From Mycobacterium sp. OAS707 (GTDB lineage: Bacteria > Actinomycetota > Actinomycetes > Mycobacteriales > Mycobacteriaceae), in NCBI RefSeq assembly GCF_014873705.1, contig NZ_JADBDS010000001.1:1984001-2048000 (forward strand): a DNA stretch of 64,000 nt, written 5' to 3'. Shown in pieces: positions 19,021 to 28,017 of the stretch. The notes under the pieces were generated by a model, which made no database searches, was not told the DNA's origin, and worked only from the letters and a program-made list of their open reading frames with translations. The position numbers were made by a program, and so were the translations under genes. Each line of letters opens with the position of its first letter. Position 1 is the first letter of the stretch.

Positions 19021-20382
19021 TTATGACAATCCGGCCAATTCGACTGCTGGTTGCTTCATGTACGACGGCGGATCGACGCCAAACAGCCGCAGGATGGTGG
19101 GTGCCACTGCCGTCAACGGCATCTTCTCGTCGATCCAACGCGGCATCGACGATTGCACCCAGAAGCAGCCGTCGGGGTGATGCACGCCGCTGCGCAGGCT
19201 GTGAATCCGGTAGAAGAGATTGTCGAAGCGATCCTGTCGCCCGTCGGGCAGTTCGACGAGTGTCTGGCCCTCGACATTCCAGTCATTTACCGCGCAACAT
19301 AGCTTGACCCGCAACGGCTCGTTCTGCAGGATCCGGAACAGCGGTTCGTCGCCAATACGAGAAGCCTTGAGTCGCACCATCGCGTCGTCGACGGCCGGCC
19401 CGTCGGCAAAGGACAAGAAGAACTCGTCGGCCATGACGGGTTCTACTGTGGCGCTGAGCTTATCGATGCCCAGCGCCTCGAGTAACTGGTCGAAGTCGTG
19501 AGGCCGATACGTACACCAGGTGGTGTCCCACGGTTCTTGACTCAGGGCCGTGGCGAAGATCAACCGCTCGTTGGGGAAGTCCGATCGGAATCGGCCGATC
19601 AGACGGTCGTAGTTCTTGTATCCGGTGAGTACGGCATCGGACAGCGAGGGATGGTCCTCCGGCGGCGGTGGTATCGAAAAGCCCTGGGGCCGAAAGTTTC
19701 TCCAAAAGTAATGCTGGAAGTGGGCGGTGGAGTTCGAGAAGAACGTGGCATAGGCGACATCGTGACGGCGCATCAGGCTCCGAAACAAGTCATACGACAT
19801 GGAATCCAGGACGAGGGAACGTCGCCACTTCAGTCCGGGATCGCGTCGTTCGTCGAGGAGTTGTCGAACTGCGGCGACTACAGTCGCCGCCGAAAGGCCG
19901 TGGCTTGCAAGGTAAGCGAGAAACGGGATGGCTGCTCGCTTGTCCAGCCGATCCGCGGAGTTCTCCTGCACAGCCGAGTTGACGAAATCGGTAAAGGCCC
20001 GCAGCGAAGCAGGATGCGGAGTCGCCTCGGGGTTCCACGGATCCGGCACGACAAACGAGTCGAGAGGTCCGTATTCGAGATTCATCGAGCCGAACACTCC
20101 GACCTTGAACCCGGCGGCCGCCAATTCGCGGGCCACGCCCCGGCCCTTGACACGGTTCGCCTCGCCGAGATCCCGTATGCCGTGTTCACTGTCGTCGATG
20201 CCGGTGTGAAGCGTCGGCCACTGGACCCAGGGGTTGAGACTGACTTCGTTCGAGGCATCCGTGACAAAGACTTCCGAACTATCGCGCAGCAGTCGGAAGT
20301 TCGGTAGCTCGCCGGCTTCGATGAACTCGTCGATCAAGACAGGACTCAGCTCGTTGAACTCAACCTGAATCGTTCGCTGCAT
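19021..20382 (-). CDS. Alkaline phosphatase superfamily (phosphodiesterase-like) protein
   Basis: The 453-residue product is taken from the ATG at 20382, which has GGGGGAT eight bases upstream; an ATG at 20412 is less good. The N-terminus FNELSPVLIDEFIEAGELPNF and WVQWPTLHTGI resemble the first metal-site and nucleophile region of the alkaline phosphatase/nucleotide pyrophosphatase fold, and HGIRDLGEA and FFSNSTAHFQHYFW resemble later metal-ligand blocks. It has no signal peptide, so it appears to act in the cytoplasm. In an EPS region it might hydrolyse or transfer phosphate-containing substituents. The family call is by pattern only and the function is open. Confidence 0.6.
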   Translation of the reverse strand: MQRTIQVEFNELSPVLIDEFIEAGELPNFRLLRDSSEVFVTDASNEVSLNPWVQWPTLHTGIDDSEHGIRDLGEANRVKGRGVARELAAAGFKVGVFGSMNLEYGPLDSFVVPDPWNPEATPHPASLRAFTDFVNSAVQENSADRLDKRAAIPFLAYLASHGLSAATVVAAVRQLLDERRDPGLKWRRSLVLDSMSYDLFRSLMRRHDVAYATFFSNSTAHFQHYFWRNFRPQGFSIPPPPEDHPSLSDAVLTGYKNYDRLIGRFRSDFPNERLIFATALSQEPWDTTWCTYRPHDFDQLLEALGIDKLSATVEPVMADEFFLSFADGPAVDDAMVRLKASRIGDEPLFRILQNEPLRVKLCCAVNDWNVEGQTLVELPDGRQDRFDNLFYRIHSLRSGVHHPDGCFWVQSSMPRWIDEKMPLTAVAPTILRLFGVDPPSYMKQPAVELAGLS

Positions 20383-20514
20383 CCCGATCCCCCTGCTCCC
20401 CTCGCAGTGCACAATACCATTTATTGGCGGCTAGGGGGTCCGTAAAGTGTTTGCTGGAGTTTGCCACAAGTTGAAGCTGCGTGCCGATATCCTGGCTGGG
20501 CCGAGGGAGTGAGG

Positions 20515-21255
20515 GTGAAGTTGGCGATCAGCGCGCGTGCCAGGGACCAGAACCGTCGATGGTTGCGAAAAGGAGCGGTCGTTCTAAGTCACCCGGCCTT
20601 TGTCCGGGCAATGGTCGGCCATCGCGTCGCCGCCGCCACCGAACACCTGGAGGCGATTCGTCTCTGCGCGGCCAACACCTTGGTCGATGTCGGCGCGAAC
20701 AAAGGCCAATTCAGTCTTGCGTTCCGGGCTGTGCGTCCCGACGCGCAAATCATTGCCTTCGAGCCGTTGCCCGAAGCGGCTGACGTCTACGAGAAGGTCT
20801 TCGCCCAAGACGGCTTGGTCAGCATCCAGCGTGTAGCGCTCTCGACCAGCAGTGGCAAGGCGCAGTTCTACGTCACCGACAGGACCGACAGCTCTTCGCT
20901 TCTCAGACCGGCCAAGGGCCAGGACCGCTTACACCGAGCAAGGACAATCGAGGTGCCGGTCCGGCGACTCGATGAGTGCGTCGACGTCGCATCGCTCAAT
21001 CGCCCAAGCCTGTTGAAGGTCGATGTGCAAGGCGGCGAGCTCAGCGTGTTTGCGGGCTGTGACGCGCTAGGGGAGTTCGACTTCGTCTACGCGGAGCTCG
21101 GGTTCGTGGAAGTCTACGAGGCCCAACCGCTATTCCGGGAGGTCGCAGAGTATCTCGCCGGCCGCGGATTCACCATCGCAGGCGTCTTCGATCAGATCGC
21201 CACACGTGAGTACGGACCAACTCAAGTCGACGCGTTGTTCAAGCGCACGCAGTGA
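20515..21255 (+). CDS. FkbM-family methyltransferase
   Basis: Starting at the GTG at 20515, behind GAGGGAG, the protein is 246 residues. It shows the FkbM pattern: motif I as LVDVGANKGQFSLAF, then IIAFEPLPEA, then a late LLKVDVQGGELSVFAG block and VYAELGF. These proteins O-methylate hydroxyl groups, including sugars in EPS and glycopeptidolipids. It is isolated on the plus strand between the alkaline-phosphatase-like gene (divergent) and the phosphotransferase gene (convergent, 13 bases away). A second FkbM-type gene lies at 34989-35834. Confidence 0.88.
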   Translation: MKLAISARARDQNRRWLRKGAVVLSHPAFVRAMVGHRVAAATEHLEAIRLCAANTLVDVGANKGQFSLAFRAVRPDAQIIAFEPLPEAADVYEKVFAQDGLVSIQRVALSTSSGKAQFYVTDRTDSSSLLRPAKGQDRLHRARTIEVPVRRLDECVDVASLNRPSLLKVDVQGGELSVFAGCDALGEFDFVYAELGFVEVYEAQPLFREVAEYLAGRGFTIAGVFDQIATREYGPTQVDALFKRTQ

Positions 21256-21268
21256 ATGGCCTTGCCGC

Positions 21269-22744
21269 TCAGCATCCGCGGCGAAGAAGCACCTCTCGGA
21301 ATGTTCTGAGAATGATTTTGATGTCGAGCCACAGCGACCAGTTTTCGATGTAGAAGTTGTCGTGACGAGCCCGTTCGGCGATCGAGGTATCCCCGCGTAG
21401 TCCGCTGACTTGAGCGAAACCGGTGAGTCCCGCCTGGACGCGGTGACGTTGGGCATAGCGGTCGTACTGGGCGGAGAAAAGTTCGACGAAGTGTGGCCGT
21501 TCGGGTCTTGGCCCCACGAGCGTCATATCGCCGCGAACGATGTTCCACAGCTGCGGTAGTTCGTCGATCGAGGTGCTGCGCAAGAACCGTCCCACCGGAC
21601 CGATGCGATCGTCGGTGGCTACACACCACTTCGTTTGCGACTCACACTCATCAGCAGGGCGCATGGAGCGAAACTTCAACAGCTCGAACTGTTTTCCGTC
21701 GCGGCCCACCCGTACTTGGCGGAAGATCACACCGGGGCCACCCTCTAGGCGGACCGCTAGTGCGGCAGTGATCAGCAGTGGCGACAGAACTGATAGCGCC
21801 GTGATCGCGAAAGCGATGTCGAAGGCCCGCTTGATCAGGCGTGCCGGCCCTTGAAGATTGGGATTGCGAATCCGCATGATCGGTATGGAGCCGATGTGAT
21901 CGGCCATTCCGGTCTGGGTGTGGAAGTGATGCATCCGCGGGACCACGAGCAGGTCGGCCGCCTGGCACTCCTCGGTGCGCACCGCGTCCATCAACTCGCG
22001 TTCGTCGAAATTACCGTCAGCGACCAGCAGAGTGCTCGCGTTCGTCGTTTCGACGGCAATATCGAGATCAGACAGGCGGCCCAACCGAGGCAGGTGGTCT
22101 TCGGCGGGGAAGTGCTCGCCGTCGTCGACGAACCCGTCCACCTTGAGACCGTAAACCGGGTGCTGCTCAAGGATTTTGGCCAACTCAGCGGCCATGGGGC
22201 CGCCGCCGATCAGGATGGTGTGATACTGCGCGATCCCCCGGCGTCGCGCGAAACCGATCAGCCGGGTGGTGATGACACGGCCCACGACGAGCAGCGCGAT
22301 GGCCTGACACGCGGTTTCGAGGAACGTGATGACCGCTTCACGTTGATGTAGATACAGAATCACCGCGGCCACCGCAGCGGTCGCGGTCAGCATCCGAGTC
22401 AGGATGGTCGGCAACTCATCCAGCACGCTCAGGTGCAACCGTGCGCGATAACGACCTCCGCCGGTCAAGAACAGGGTGCCCAGCACCGCCATCGCCACGA
22501 CCGCGTGAACCTGATGCGGCCGCCATAGCAGTGGCAGCATGATCAGCACGAAGTCGACCAGCGGTACAAGCATCCAGGCCCGGACACGGCGCAGGACCCC
22601 TACCCCCACGGCCTCGGGTGGGGCCGTCAGGGATGAAGCTTCTCTTAGCGCAGCGGCGTCAAGTTGCGAAACGAGCGGGATCGGCCCGCTCGGGTGCTCT
22701 GATGTCCAAGGACCAGTCGGCCGGCCCGGATCGACGACGGTCAT
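21269..22744 (-). CDS. Polyprenyl-phosphate hexose-1-phosphate transferase (WbaP/WcaJ type)
   Basis: From the ATG at 22744, preceded by GGGGGTC, the protein has 491 residues. It has four to five N-terminal helices, a Rossmann-like middle (IGGGPMAAELAKIL), then the catalytic bacterial sugar transferase domain with KRAFDIAFA, FRQVRVGRDGKQFELLKFRSM, the Asp-Glu pair in TSIDELPQLWN, and LVGPRPERP. It transfers a sugar-1-phosphate to undecaprenyl phosphate, the first committed EPS step. It closely resembles the protein at 41523-43082, especially in the last 40 residues. The conserved promoter-like element stands about 215 bases upstream. Confidence 0.92.
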   Translation of the reverse strand: MTVVDPGRPTGPWTSEHPSGPIPLVSQLDAAALREASSLTAPPEAVGVGVLRRVRAWMLVPLVDFVLIMLPLLWRPHQVHAVVAMAVLGTLFLTGGGRYRARLHLSVLDELPTILTRMLTATAAVAAVILYLHQREAVITFLETACQAIALLVVGRVITTRLIGFARRRGIAQYHTILIGGGPMAAELAKILEQHPVYGLKVDGFVDDGEHFPAEDHLPRLGRLSDLDIAVETTNASTLLVADGNFDERELMDAVRTEECQAADLLVVPRMHHFHTQTGMADHIGSIPIMRIRNPNLQGPARLIKRAFDIAFAITALSVLSPLLITAALAVRLEGGPGVIFRQVRVGRDGKQFELLKFRSMRPADECESQTKWCVATDDRIGPVGRFLRSTSIDELPQLWNIVRGDMTLVGPRPERPHFVELFSAQYDRYAQRHRVQAGLTGFAQVSGLRGDTSIAERARHDNFYIENWSLWLDIKIILRTFREVLLRRGC

Positions 22745-22958
22745 CGCAAGACCCCCGCATCGCGGCCTCGGCACACGTCAATCACGCGCCCCCGCGCGAC
22801 GCTCGCCGTTAGCATCCTCAACCCCCCGGTTGTCGTACATCGGCAACTTTGCTGCTGAGAGTCCGGAAACGCTGCCCTGTCTTTTCGACCACTTCGTGCC
22901 TGCTGCAACCCCTCGTGCGAACCAACAGCACGGCCTCCAAACTTCTCAAAGTGAAACA

Positions 22959-23001
22959 TAGCGTATTAACCAGGTAGTGGCCAGCGAATCAGGTGTTTCC
23001 C
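22959..23001 (-). promoter_or_regulatory. EPS promoter-like element, copy 2
   Basis: On the minus strand this reads GGGAAACACCTGATTCGC, 12 unrelated bases, then GGTTAATACGCTA. Both conserved blocks are identical to copy 1 while the 12-base spacer is wholly different, so this is not a recent duplication of a larger segment. It points to the polyprenyl-phosphate transferase gene at 22744. TACGCT would be the -10 box, which puts the transcript start near 22952 and the leader at roughly 200 bases. Confidence 0.68.
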
Positions 23002-23068
23002 TATATTTACGTTCTGCTAACCCGTTCTACCTCGTATTAATGGCCGCTGGGCGACCGCACGCTCGCGA

Positions 23069-23099
23069 TTACAGGAACTGGGTAAAACTTTGCTATAAT
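23069..23099 (+). promoter_or_regulatory. Candidate extended -10 promoter (TGCTATAAT)
   Basis: TGCTATAAT at 23091-23099 is a perfect extended -10 in otherwise GC-rich DNA. The nearest -35-like hexamer, TTACAG at 23069-23074, lies at a long 19-base spacing. It would transcribe rightwards from about 23106, either into an open frame at 23117-23422 without known product, as a small RNA, or as a second promoter for the secreted protein gene at 23520. Confidence 0.35.
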
Positions 23100-23436
23100 T
23101 AACGCTGCCGTTTAAAATGACCGAGTTGCCGAGCACGCAGGTTTGCATCAGGCAAACGTCGGAGCAGCCTTGCGCAGTCGCAGATCGGCCAGCGGCAATC
23201 AGCGGGGCCCGGGCGCGTATTCGGTTAGCTACATCTGGCGTCGACTGTTCGGCGGACACGGTTCGCGGCATCGCTACACACGAAGCTGCGGGTAACCCGA
23301 CGCACCCGGGCTGGCAGGCACTCCGACGACAAGGACGAGTTCGGAGAAAGAAGCTGGTCGGCTTGGTAGTTGAGGCGCTCCGACAACCCTGGGCCCGGAA
23401 CGACCACTGGGGGGGTTCGTAGGCGACACAGCGTTA

Positions 23437-23479
23437 GGGAAACAACCGATTCGCGGCGGGTTGCGCTTGGCTAGCCTCG
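23437..23479 (+). promoter_or_regulatory. EPS promoter-like element, copy 4 (variant)
   Basis: The plus strand reads GGGAAACAACCGATTCGC followed by GGCGGGTTGCGC and TTGGCTAGCCTCG. The first block matches the other copies at 16 of 18 positions. The second block is diverged but still offers TAGCCT (23472-23477) as a -10 hexamer one base nearer than in the others. It lies 40 bases before the ATG of the secreted protein gene at 23520, far closer than the other copies, giving a leader of about 35 bases. Confidence 0.58.
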
Positions 23480-23519
23480 ACTTATTGACAGCAATGTCGA
23501 ATAGGTCAAGGGGGCCGCA

Positions 23520-23987
23520 ATGAACAAGCTCGGTACGAAGCTTCAGATTGGCACTGCTACATGCGCGGTCGCCGCCGCTGCAGTGTTGATGCCGCTGCCG
23601 GCGGCCCAGGCGGCCTCGCCGGGTTCACTGGGCGGGTCGGCAGGTGGCGGAGCTGAGCTCATCGCCATCCCGACGGACTGCGTCCCCACGACGCCGTCAG
23701 ATTGCGCCACCACGCTCGCGCCGAGCGCGGCCGCACTCCCGAGCCTTCTTCCTGGCGGTAACACAATCTTGCAAAATCCGTTGTGGTGGTTCGGGCCGCC
23801 CAATACGAATCCCCCGACACAAACGCCTGTCTTCACCTTTTACCCGCTGAACTTGCTTCCGGGTTTCATCCGGCCGCTCTTCAGTTGGTTCGCAGACATC
23901 AACTACGAAGCGTGCATCTTGGGCTTCACGTTGCACATCGGGCCTTACGGTGCCGTCAGTGGCTCATACAGTCGAGGCTGTGCCTAG
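23520..23987 (+). CDS. Small secreted protein of unknown function
   Basis: The 155-residue product begins at an ATG behind AAGGGGG. It has a Sec signal peptide: a short basic start, a hydrophobic run rich in Ala/Val (about residues 9-24) and a probable cleavage after PAAQAA at about residue 32. The mature part has a Gly/Ser-rich start, four cysteines (in DCVPTTPSDCA, ACILG and the final RGCA) and a proline- and tryptophan-rich centre. I do not recognise the family. It is the first gene downstream of EPS element copy 4, ahead of a DUF4012 protein and glycan genes. It may be an extracellular partner of the polymer or of its export, which is inference only. Confidence 0.78.
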   Translation: MNKLGTKLQIGTATCAVAAAAVLMPLPAAQAASPGSLGGSAGGGAELIAIPTDCVPTTPSDCATTLAPSAAALPSLLPGGNTILQNPLWWFGPPNTNPPTQTPVFTFYPLNLLPGFIRPLFSWFADINYEACILGFTLHIGPYGAVSGSYSRGCA

Positions 23988-24093
23988 TTTTAGTCCGACG
24001 CGAGTCACCCAGCTAGTGCGGCGCCCGAGCTAGTCCGGTCGGTGCTGCACCCCTCGTAGCACGGACCTCGCCTTAGAGCACGGGAACTCTCAA

Positions 24094-25923
24094 GTGCATA
24101 TCCTTTCGCGACAGCCGTTTAGCGATGAACCGAACGGCGGAGATCACCAGTCCCCGAAAAAGACGTCTCGGCGTCACCGCCGCATGATGTGGGCTGGGCT
24201 GGCACTGCTGATAGGCGGCATAGCGTTCGGTTGCTGGCTGGGCGTCCGAGCCCTCGAAGCAAAGTCGAATCTCGAACAGGCGCGTTATAGCGCCCAGCAT
24301 GCGAAAGATGCTCTGGTCAAAGGACAAACCGCTGACGCCGCGCGCTTCGCGGACGACGCAAATTCGCAGGCTCTATCCGCACGAGCGGCCGCTCACTCAT
24401 TGCCGTGGAACATTGTCGCGGCTGTACCGTGGTTAGGCAGCCCGTTCAAGAGTGGTCAGCAGATGACCGACGTTGTTGTGGACCTGACGACAGAGGTGCT
24501 GCAGCCCACCACGCGTATCGGCGTAGCGATCTCGCCGGACCGGTTGCTCAACAACGGCCGGGTGGACTTAGAACTACTCCGAAACGAAGAACCCCGACTC
24601 AGCAAGATATCGGCGGATGCCGCGCGATTGAATGTTGAGGCCAAGGCAATCTCAGACCCCACATATGTCTCGCGTCTCCGCGAAGCTCGGTCCGCGATTC
24701 AGGGGCAAACGTCGGAAATCGCAAAGGTACTTGAAAACACTGCCCTAACCGCGCGTCTTGCGCCATCGATGATGGGCGCCGATGGGCCGCGCACATATTT
24801 CATGGGCTTTCAAACGAACGCAGAAGCCCGAGGGACTGGCGGGCTCCTCGGCGGATTCGGGATACTTCGGTTCGACAATGGAACCGCGACCGTGGATACA
24901 TTGGCAGCCGACACTGAACTCAAGGGCGCGTCCGCTTCCCTTGATCTCGGCTCGGAATTTTCGGGCGTGTACGGGTTCACCAATCCTTTTACGGACTTTC
25001 GCAATAGCAATTTGAGCTCCCACTTCCCATACGCTGCCCAAATTTGGCAATCCATGTGGGCGCAGCGGTCCGGGATGAACGTAGACGGGGTCATCGCTAT
25101 CGACCCCGTCGCGTTGAGTTATATCCTCGGCGCGGTCGGCCCGGTTACGATTCCGAATGGTGAGGTGGTAACGAAAGATAATGTCGTTGAATTAACGGAG
25201 TCGACTGCCTATCGCCGGTTCCCGACAGACCAAACTGCGCGCAAGCAATATCTACAGGACATCGCAAATCAAGTGGTGAAACGAATGACTGGACGGGTAG
25301 ACTCACCACGCCAGCTGCTCGATGCCCTGGGGAGAGCTATCAGCGAGCGTCGCATCGCGGTATGGAGTTCATCGCCTGCCGATCAGAAGCTACTTGAGGA
25401 AACGCCGCTGGCACATGTAATTCCCGACGACTCCGCCCCGTACGCCGAGGTTGTGATCAACAATCTCGGTGGCAATAAGCTCGACTATTATCTGCGACGG
25501 CACATCGAATACACGGCGGACGGATGCGCAGGAGATACGAGGAAATCTATAGTAGTTGTCCAGATAATGAGTATTGCGCCGGACAAATCTCTTCCCGACT
25601 ACGTATCTGGTTTAGCTGGCATATCACCCCAAATACCGATCGAGGCGCCGGCCGGCACAATGCTCACCTCCGTCCGCCTACTCGCGACGAAAAATGCCAA
25701 ACTGCTGAGCGTACTTGCAAATGGCCAGAAGGTGCCCGCCTTCACGAACACAGAACGGGGCCATCCGAGCTTCGAGGTACAGGTCGCCATACCCCCCGGC
25801 AAGTGGGGCGAGCTGCGCTTCCAGCTGTCCGAACCTACCTCCCCCGGCACACCGCAGGTGCCCACCCAGCCACTCGTCGACAACATCAGTCCCGTCGTCA
25901 AGGTGCCCGAGTGCAGGGGATAA
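24094..25923 (+). CDS. DUF4012 domain membrane protein
   Basis: This 609-residue protein has a basic cytoplasmic N-terminus, one membrane helix at about residues 31-50 and a large outside region. The blocks RTYFMGFQTNAEARGTGG, FGILRFDNGT and VDGVIAIDPVALSYILGAVG identify the DUF4012 family (PF13196), which in actinobacteria commonly sits in polysaccharide clusters and whose role is unknown. The start is a GTG at 24094 with a weak ribosome site. Codon use is visibly more AT-tolerant than in the core genes to the right, consistent with horizontal origin of the EPS region. It overlaps the next gene by 13 bases. Confidence 0.85.
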   Translation: MHILSRQPFSDEPNGGDHQSPKKTSRRHRRMMWAGLALLIGGIAFGCWLGVRALEAKSNLEQARYSAQHAKDALVKGQTADAARFADDANSQALSARAAAHSLPWNIVAAVPWLGSPFKSGQQMTDVVVDLTTEVLQPTTRIGVAISPDRLLNNGRVDLELLRNEEPRLSKISADAARLNVEAKAISDPTYVSRLREARSAIQGQTSEIAKVLENTALTARLAPSMMGADGPRTYFMGFQTNAEARGTGGLLGGFGILRFDNGTATVDTLAADTELKGASASLDLGSEFSGVYGFTNPFTDFRNSNLSSHFPYAAQIWQSMWAQRSGMNVDGVIAIDPVALSYILGAVGPVTIPNGEVVTKDNVVELTESTAYRRFPTDQTARKQYLQDIANQVVKRMTGRVDSPRQLLDALGRAISERRIAVWSSSPADQKLLEETPLAHVIPDDSAPYAEVVINNLGGNKLDYYLRRHIEYTADGCAGDTRKSIVVVQIMSIAPDKSLPDYVSGLAGISPQIPIEAPAGTMLTSVRLLATKNAKLLSVLANGQKVPAFTNTERGHPSFEVQVAIPPGKWGELRFQLSEPTSPGTPQVPTQPLVDNISPVVKVPECRG

Positions 25924-27098
25924 GCCGCAGAAGCGGCATTGACTCGACGGCTACGTCGACCTTCACGGCGAAGAAAACCACATTGGACCAGGTTGATCTG
26001 TTATTCGATGCGCGACACATTCGGCAGACCGGCATCGGCAGCTACATAAGCGCCCAATTACCATATCTGGAAGAGGCGCTGTTTCAACGTCAGAAGTCGC
26101 TCGCCGTCTTGGCGGATGAAGACGCAGTACCACCTGTCCGTGGAAGCACGAAAGTTATATCATCTCCTCAATCCGCCGCTCCAATGTATTCAATTCGCGA
26201 GCAGAAAGCTTGGAGTGATGCTTTGGACTCGGTTCGGCCACGCGCGGTTTGGCTGCCACATTATCCATGCCCGCTTGCTCTATTTCGACCGCGCAATAGT
26301 GAAGTCAAGCTCTTTGTCACGGTGCTGGATACGATCCACCTCTTGGAAAGAAATATCAGCGGCTTGGGATTCGGGCGCCGAATGTACGCGCGCACAATGC
26401 TAAGCCTCGACGTGCGAAGATGCCGTCAAATAATTACACCTTCGTACGCAACGGCGAGGAATCTCCTTCGCCTGGCGCCAACCGCACCGGTGACAATGGC
26501 ACCGATCCCAATTGACAGTTCCTGGTTTGAGCCCGTCGACACCACCCTGTCACCCATCCAAGGGAAGTACATTTTGTATGTCGGGTTGCCCAAGCGCCAT
26601 AAGAACCTACCCCTTCTAATCAATGCTCACGCCGCAATTGCGTCGGAGGTACCCCACAAACTCGTGATAGCCGGGGGCGGTAATGTTGCCAGCAGAGTCG
26701 ACGAAAGAGTCGAACTTCTCGTCGGCAATAACGCGCACAACATTGAGCTGGTGGGGAGACTCGACTTCGACGCTCTCCGTTCGCTTGTCGCAGGTGCAGA
26801 TCTTCTGGTTTTACCGTCGCTGCACGAAGGTGCTGGACTCCCTCCGCTCGAAGCAATGGCATGCCGCACTGCTGTACTCGCGTCAGACATCCCAGCGCTG
26901 AGAGAAACCTGCGGGGATGGCGCCGACTACTTCGATCCCCACGATCCTGAAGAACTGGCATACCTCATGCGAAGGTATTGCTCCGATCAGGAGGCCCGTG
27001 CGCAACTGACTGAACGCGGCTGGTCTCACGTCACCCGACGACAATCGACGATTTCATTCTCCGCGGCCGCGGAGGCCATATGTTCCGGGCTGGAATGA
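25911..27098 (+). CDS. Glycosyltransferase family 4
   Basis: The frame is open far upstream inside the DUF4012 gene, but the GTG at 25911, overlapping that gene's stop by 13 bases, gives a normal 395-residue GT4 enzyme. The N-terminal domain starts VDLLFDARHIRQTGIGSY, as in WbpY/WcaC-type transferases. The C-terminal domain has YVGLPKRHKNLPLLI and the donor-site block PSLHEGAGLPPLEAMACR, with the E-x7-E signature. It likely acts on a GDP-mannose- or similar nucleotide-sugar-derived donor in EPS assembly. The nucleotide sugar is not determined. Confidence 0.88.
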   Translation: MQGISRRSGIDSTATSTFTAKKTTLDQVDLLFDARHIRQTGIGSYISAQLPYLEEALFQRQKSLAVLADEDAVPPVRGSTKVISSPQSAAPMYSIREQKAWSDALDSVRPRAVWLPHYPCPLALFRPRNSEVKLFVTVLDTIHLLERNISGLGFGRRMYARTMLSLDVRRCRQIITPSYATARNLLRLAPTAPVTMAPIPIDSSWFEPVDTTLSPIQGKYILYVGLPKRHKNLPLLINAHAAIASEVPHKLVIAGGGNVASRVDERVELLVGNNAHNIELVGRLDFDALRSLVAGADLLVLPSLHEGAGLPPLEAMACRTAVLASDIPALRETCGDGADYFDPHDPEELAYLMRRYCSDQEARAQLTERGWSHVTRRQSTISFSAAAEAICSGLE

Positions 27099-27107
27099 GG
27101 GCCGATC

Positions 27108-28013
27108 ATGTACGCGCCTGATTCGATGATGCACATCAACGAAGACGTCATCCCCAGCGACGGCGGGCATGAGATCCGAGCCGGGAAGACCGGCCCAAGA
27201 TTCCTCAATCGGGGCTGGCTGATGTTCTGCGACGCTCTGCGTCAGTTCGTCCAAGCGAACGTCGAACTCTGCGACCGCATCACGCCTTCCATCGTCCAGC
27301 GGACACATGCGTACGAAAAGTATCGAGAGGCAGGCGTAGCCCTACTCCAGCGCGAGCCGCGGTGTGTCCTCGACGTGGGCGCCGGTAGACAATGGCATTT
27401 CGAACCTTCGCTCAAGACGCGGGACATGGTTCTGATCGGCTTTGACATCGACAGCTCCGAGATGGCGCAGAATCTATTGCTCGATCAGAGAGTCTCCGGA
27501 GACGCGTGCGCAAGCCTGGGGGTGCCCGACCAATCCGTGGATCTGATCATGGCGCGGGCCGTGATCGAGCATCTCCATGACAACGGGGCGTTCCTGGTGA
27601 ACGCAAATCGGGCCCTTCGCGAAGACGGCCGTCTCATTGTCACCTTTGCAAGCAAGCATGCTCCATTCGCGCTGTTGAACCAGGCTCTCCCCCAACGTGT
27701 TTCGGAATGGCTCCTATCACGCCTCGTGCCAGGCACGTCTGGGCTCCTCGGCTTCAGGGCATTCTATGATCGCGCGAGTTACCGCGAATTCAAACGACTT
27801 CTGGTCAACTCTGGCTTCGAGGTCGAGCGCGCGTACGCAAGCTTCTTCTCCGCGGGATATTTTCGGTTCTTCGTGCCCCTGTTCCTCGCACACCTCGGGT
27901 TCGACTACCTGCGCAACGCGCTCGGCAACCCCCGCCTGGCTTCCTATTTCATGTTCATCGCGAAGAAGAAGCCCTCGACAGTGCCATCGGACCAGTCAAA
28001 AACTGAAATTTGA
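27108..28013 (+). CDS. Class I SAM-dependent methyltransferase
   Basis: The 301-residue protein starts 9 bases after the glycosyltransferase stop. It has motif I as [15 protein letters not shown], the acidic second strand in [11 protein letters not shown], the post-I block [21 protein letters not shown] and [13 protein letters not shown], which is the usual Methyltransf_11/23 sequence. The C-terminal third has a hydrophobic stretch ([20 protein letters not shown]) that may bind a membrane or lipid-linked substrate. It probably methylates the lipid-linked glycan of this operon. Confidence 0.82.
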   Translation: MYAPDSMMHINEDVIPSDGGHEIRAGKTGPRFLNRGWLMFCDALRQFVQANVELCDRITPSIVQRTHAYEKYREAGVALLQREPRCVLDVGAGRQWHFEPSLKTRDMVLIGFDIDSSEMAQNLLLDQRVSGDACASLGVPDQSVDLIMARAVIEHLHDNGAFLVNANRALREDGRLIVTFASKHAPFALLNQALPQRVSEWLLSRLVPGTSGLLGFRAFYDRASYREFKRLLVNSGFEVERAYASFFSAGYFRFFVPLFLAHLGFDYLRNALGNPRLASYFMFIAKKKPSTVPSDQSKTEI

Positions 28014-28017
28014 ACGA

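Larger units (their letters stand above)
22745..23519. other. 775-base intergenic region with two facing EPS elements
   Basis: This divergent region lies between the first phosphotransferase gene and the small secreted protein gene. It contains EPS element copy 2 (22959-23001, driving left), copy 4 (23437-23479, driving right) and between them an AT-rich stretch at about 23020-23120 with a perfect TATAAT. An open frame follows that TATAAT at 23117-23422, but it has no recognisable product. The stretch may instead encode an untranslated RNA or simply be a regulatory region. Confidence 0.55.

Noticed and set aside
23117..23422. Possible 101-residue gene after the TATAAT
   Set aside because: The translation has no family features and no ribosome site fits, so I only record the promoter-like site.
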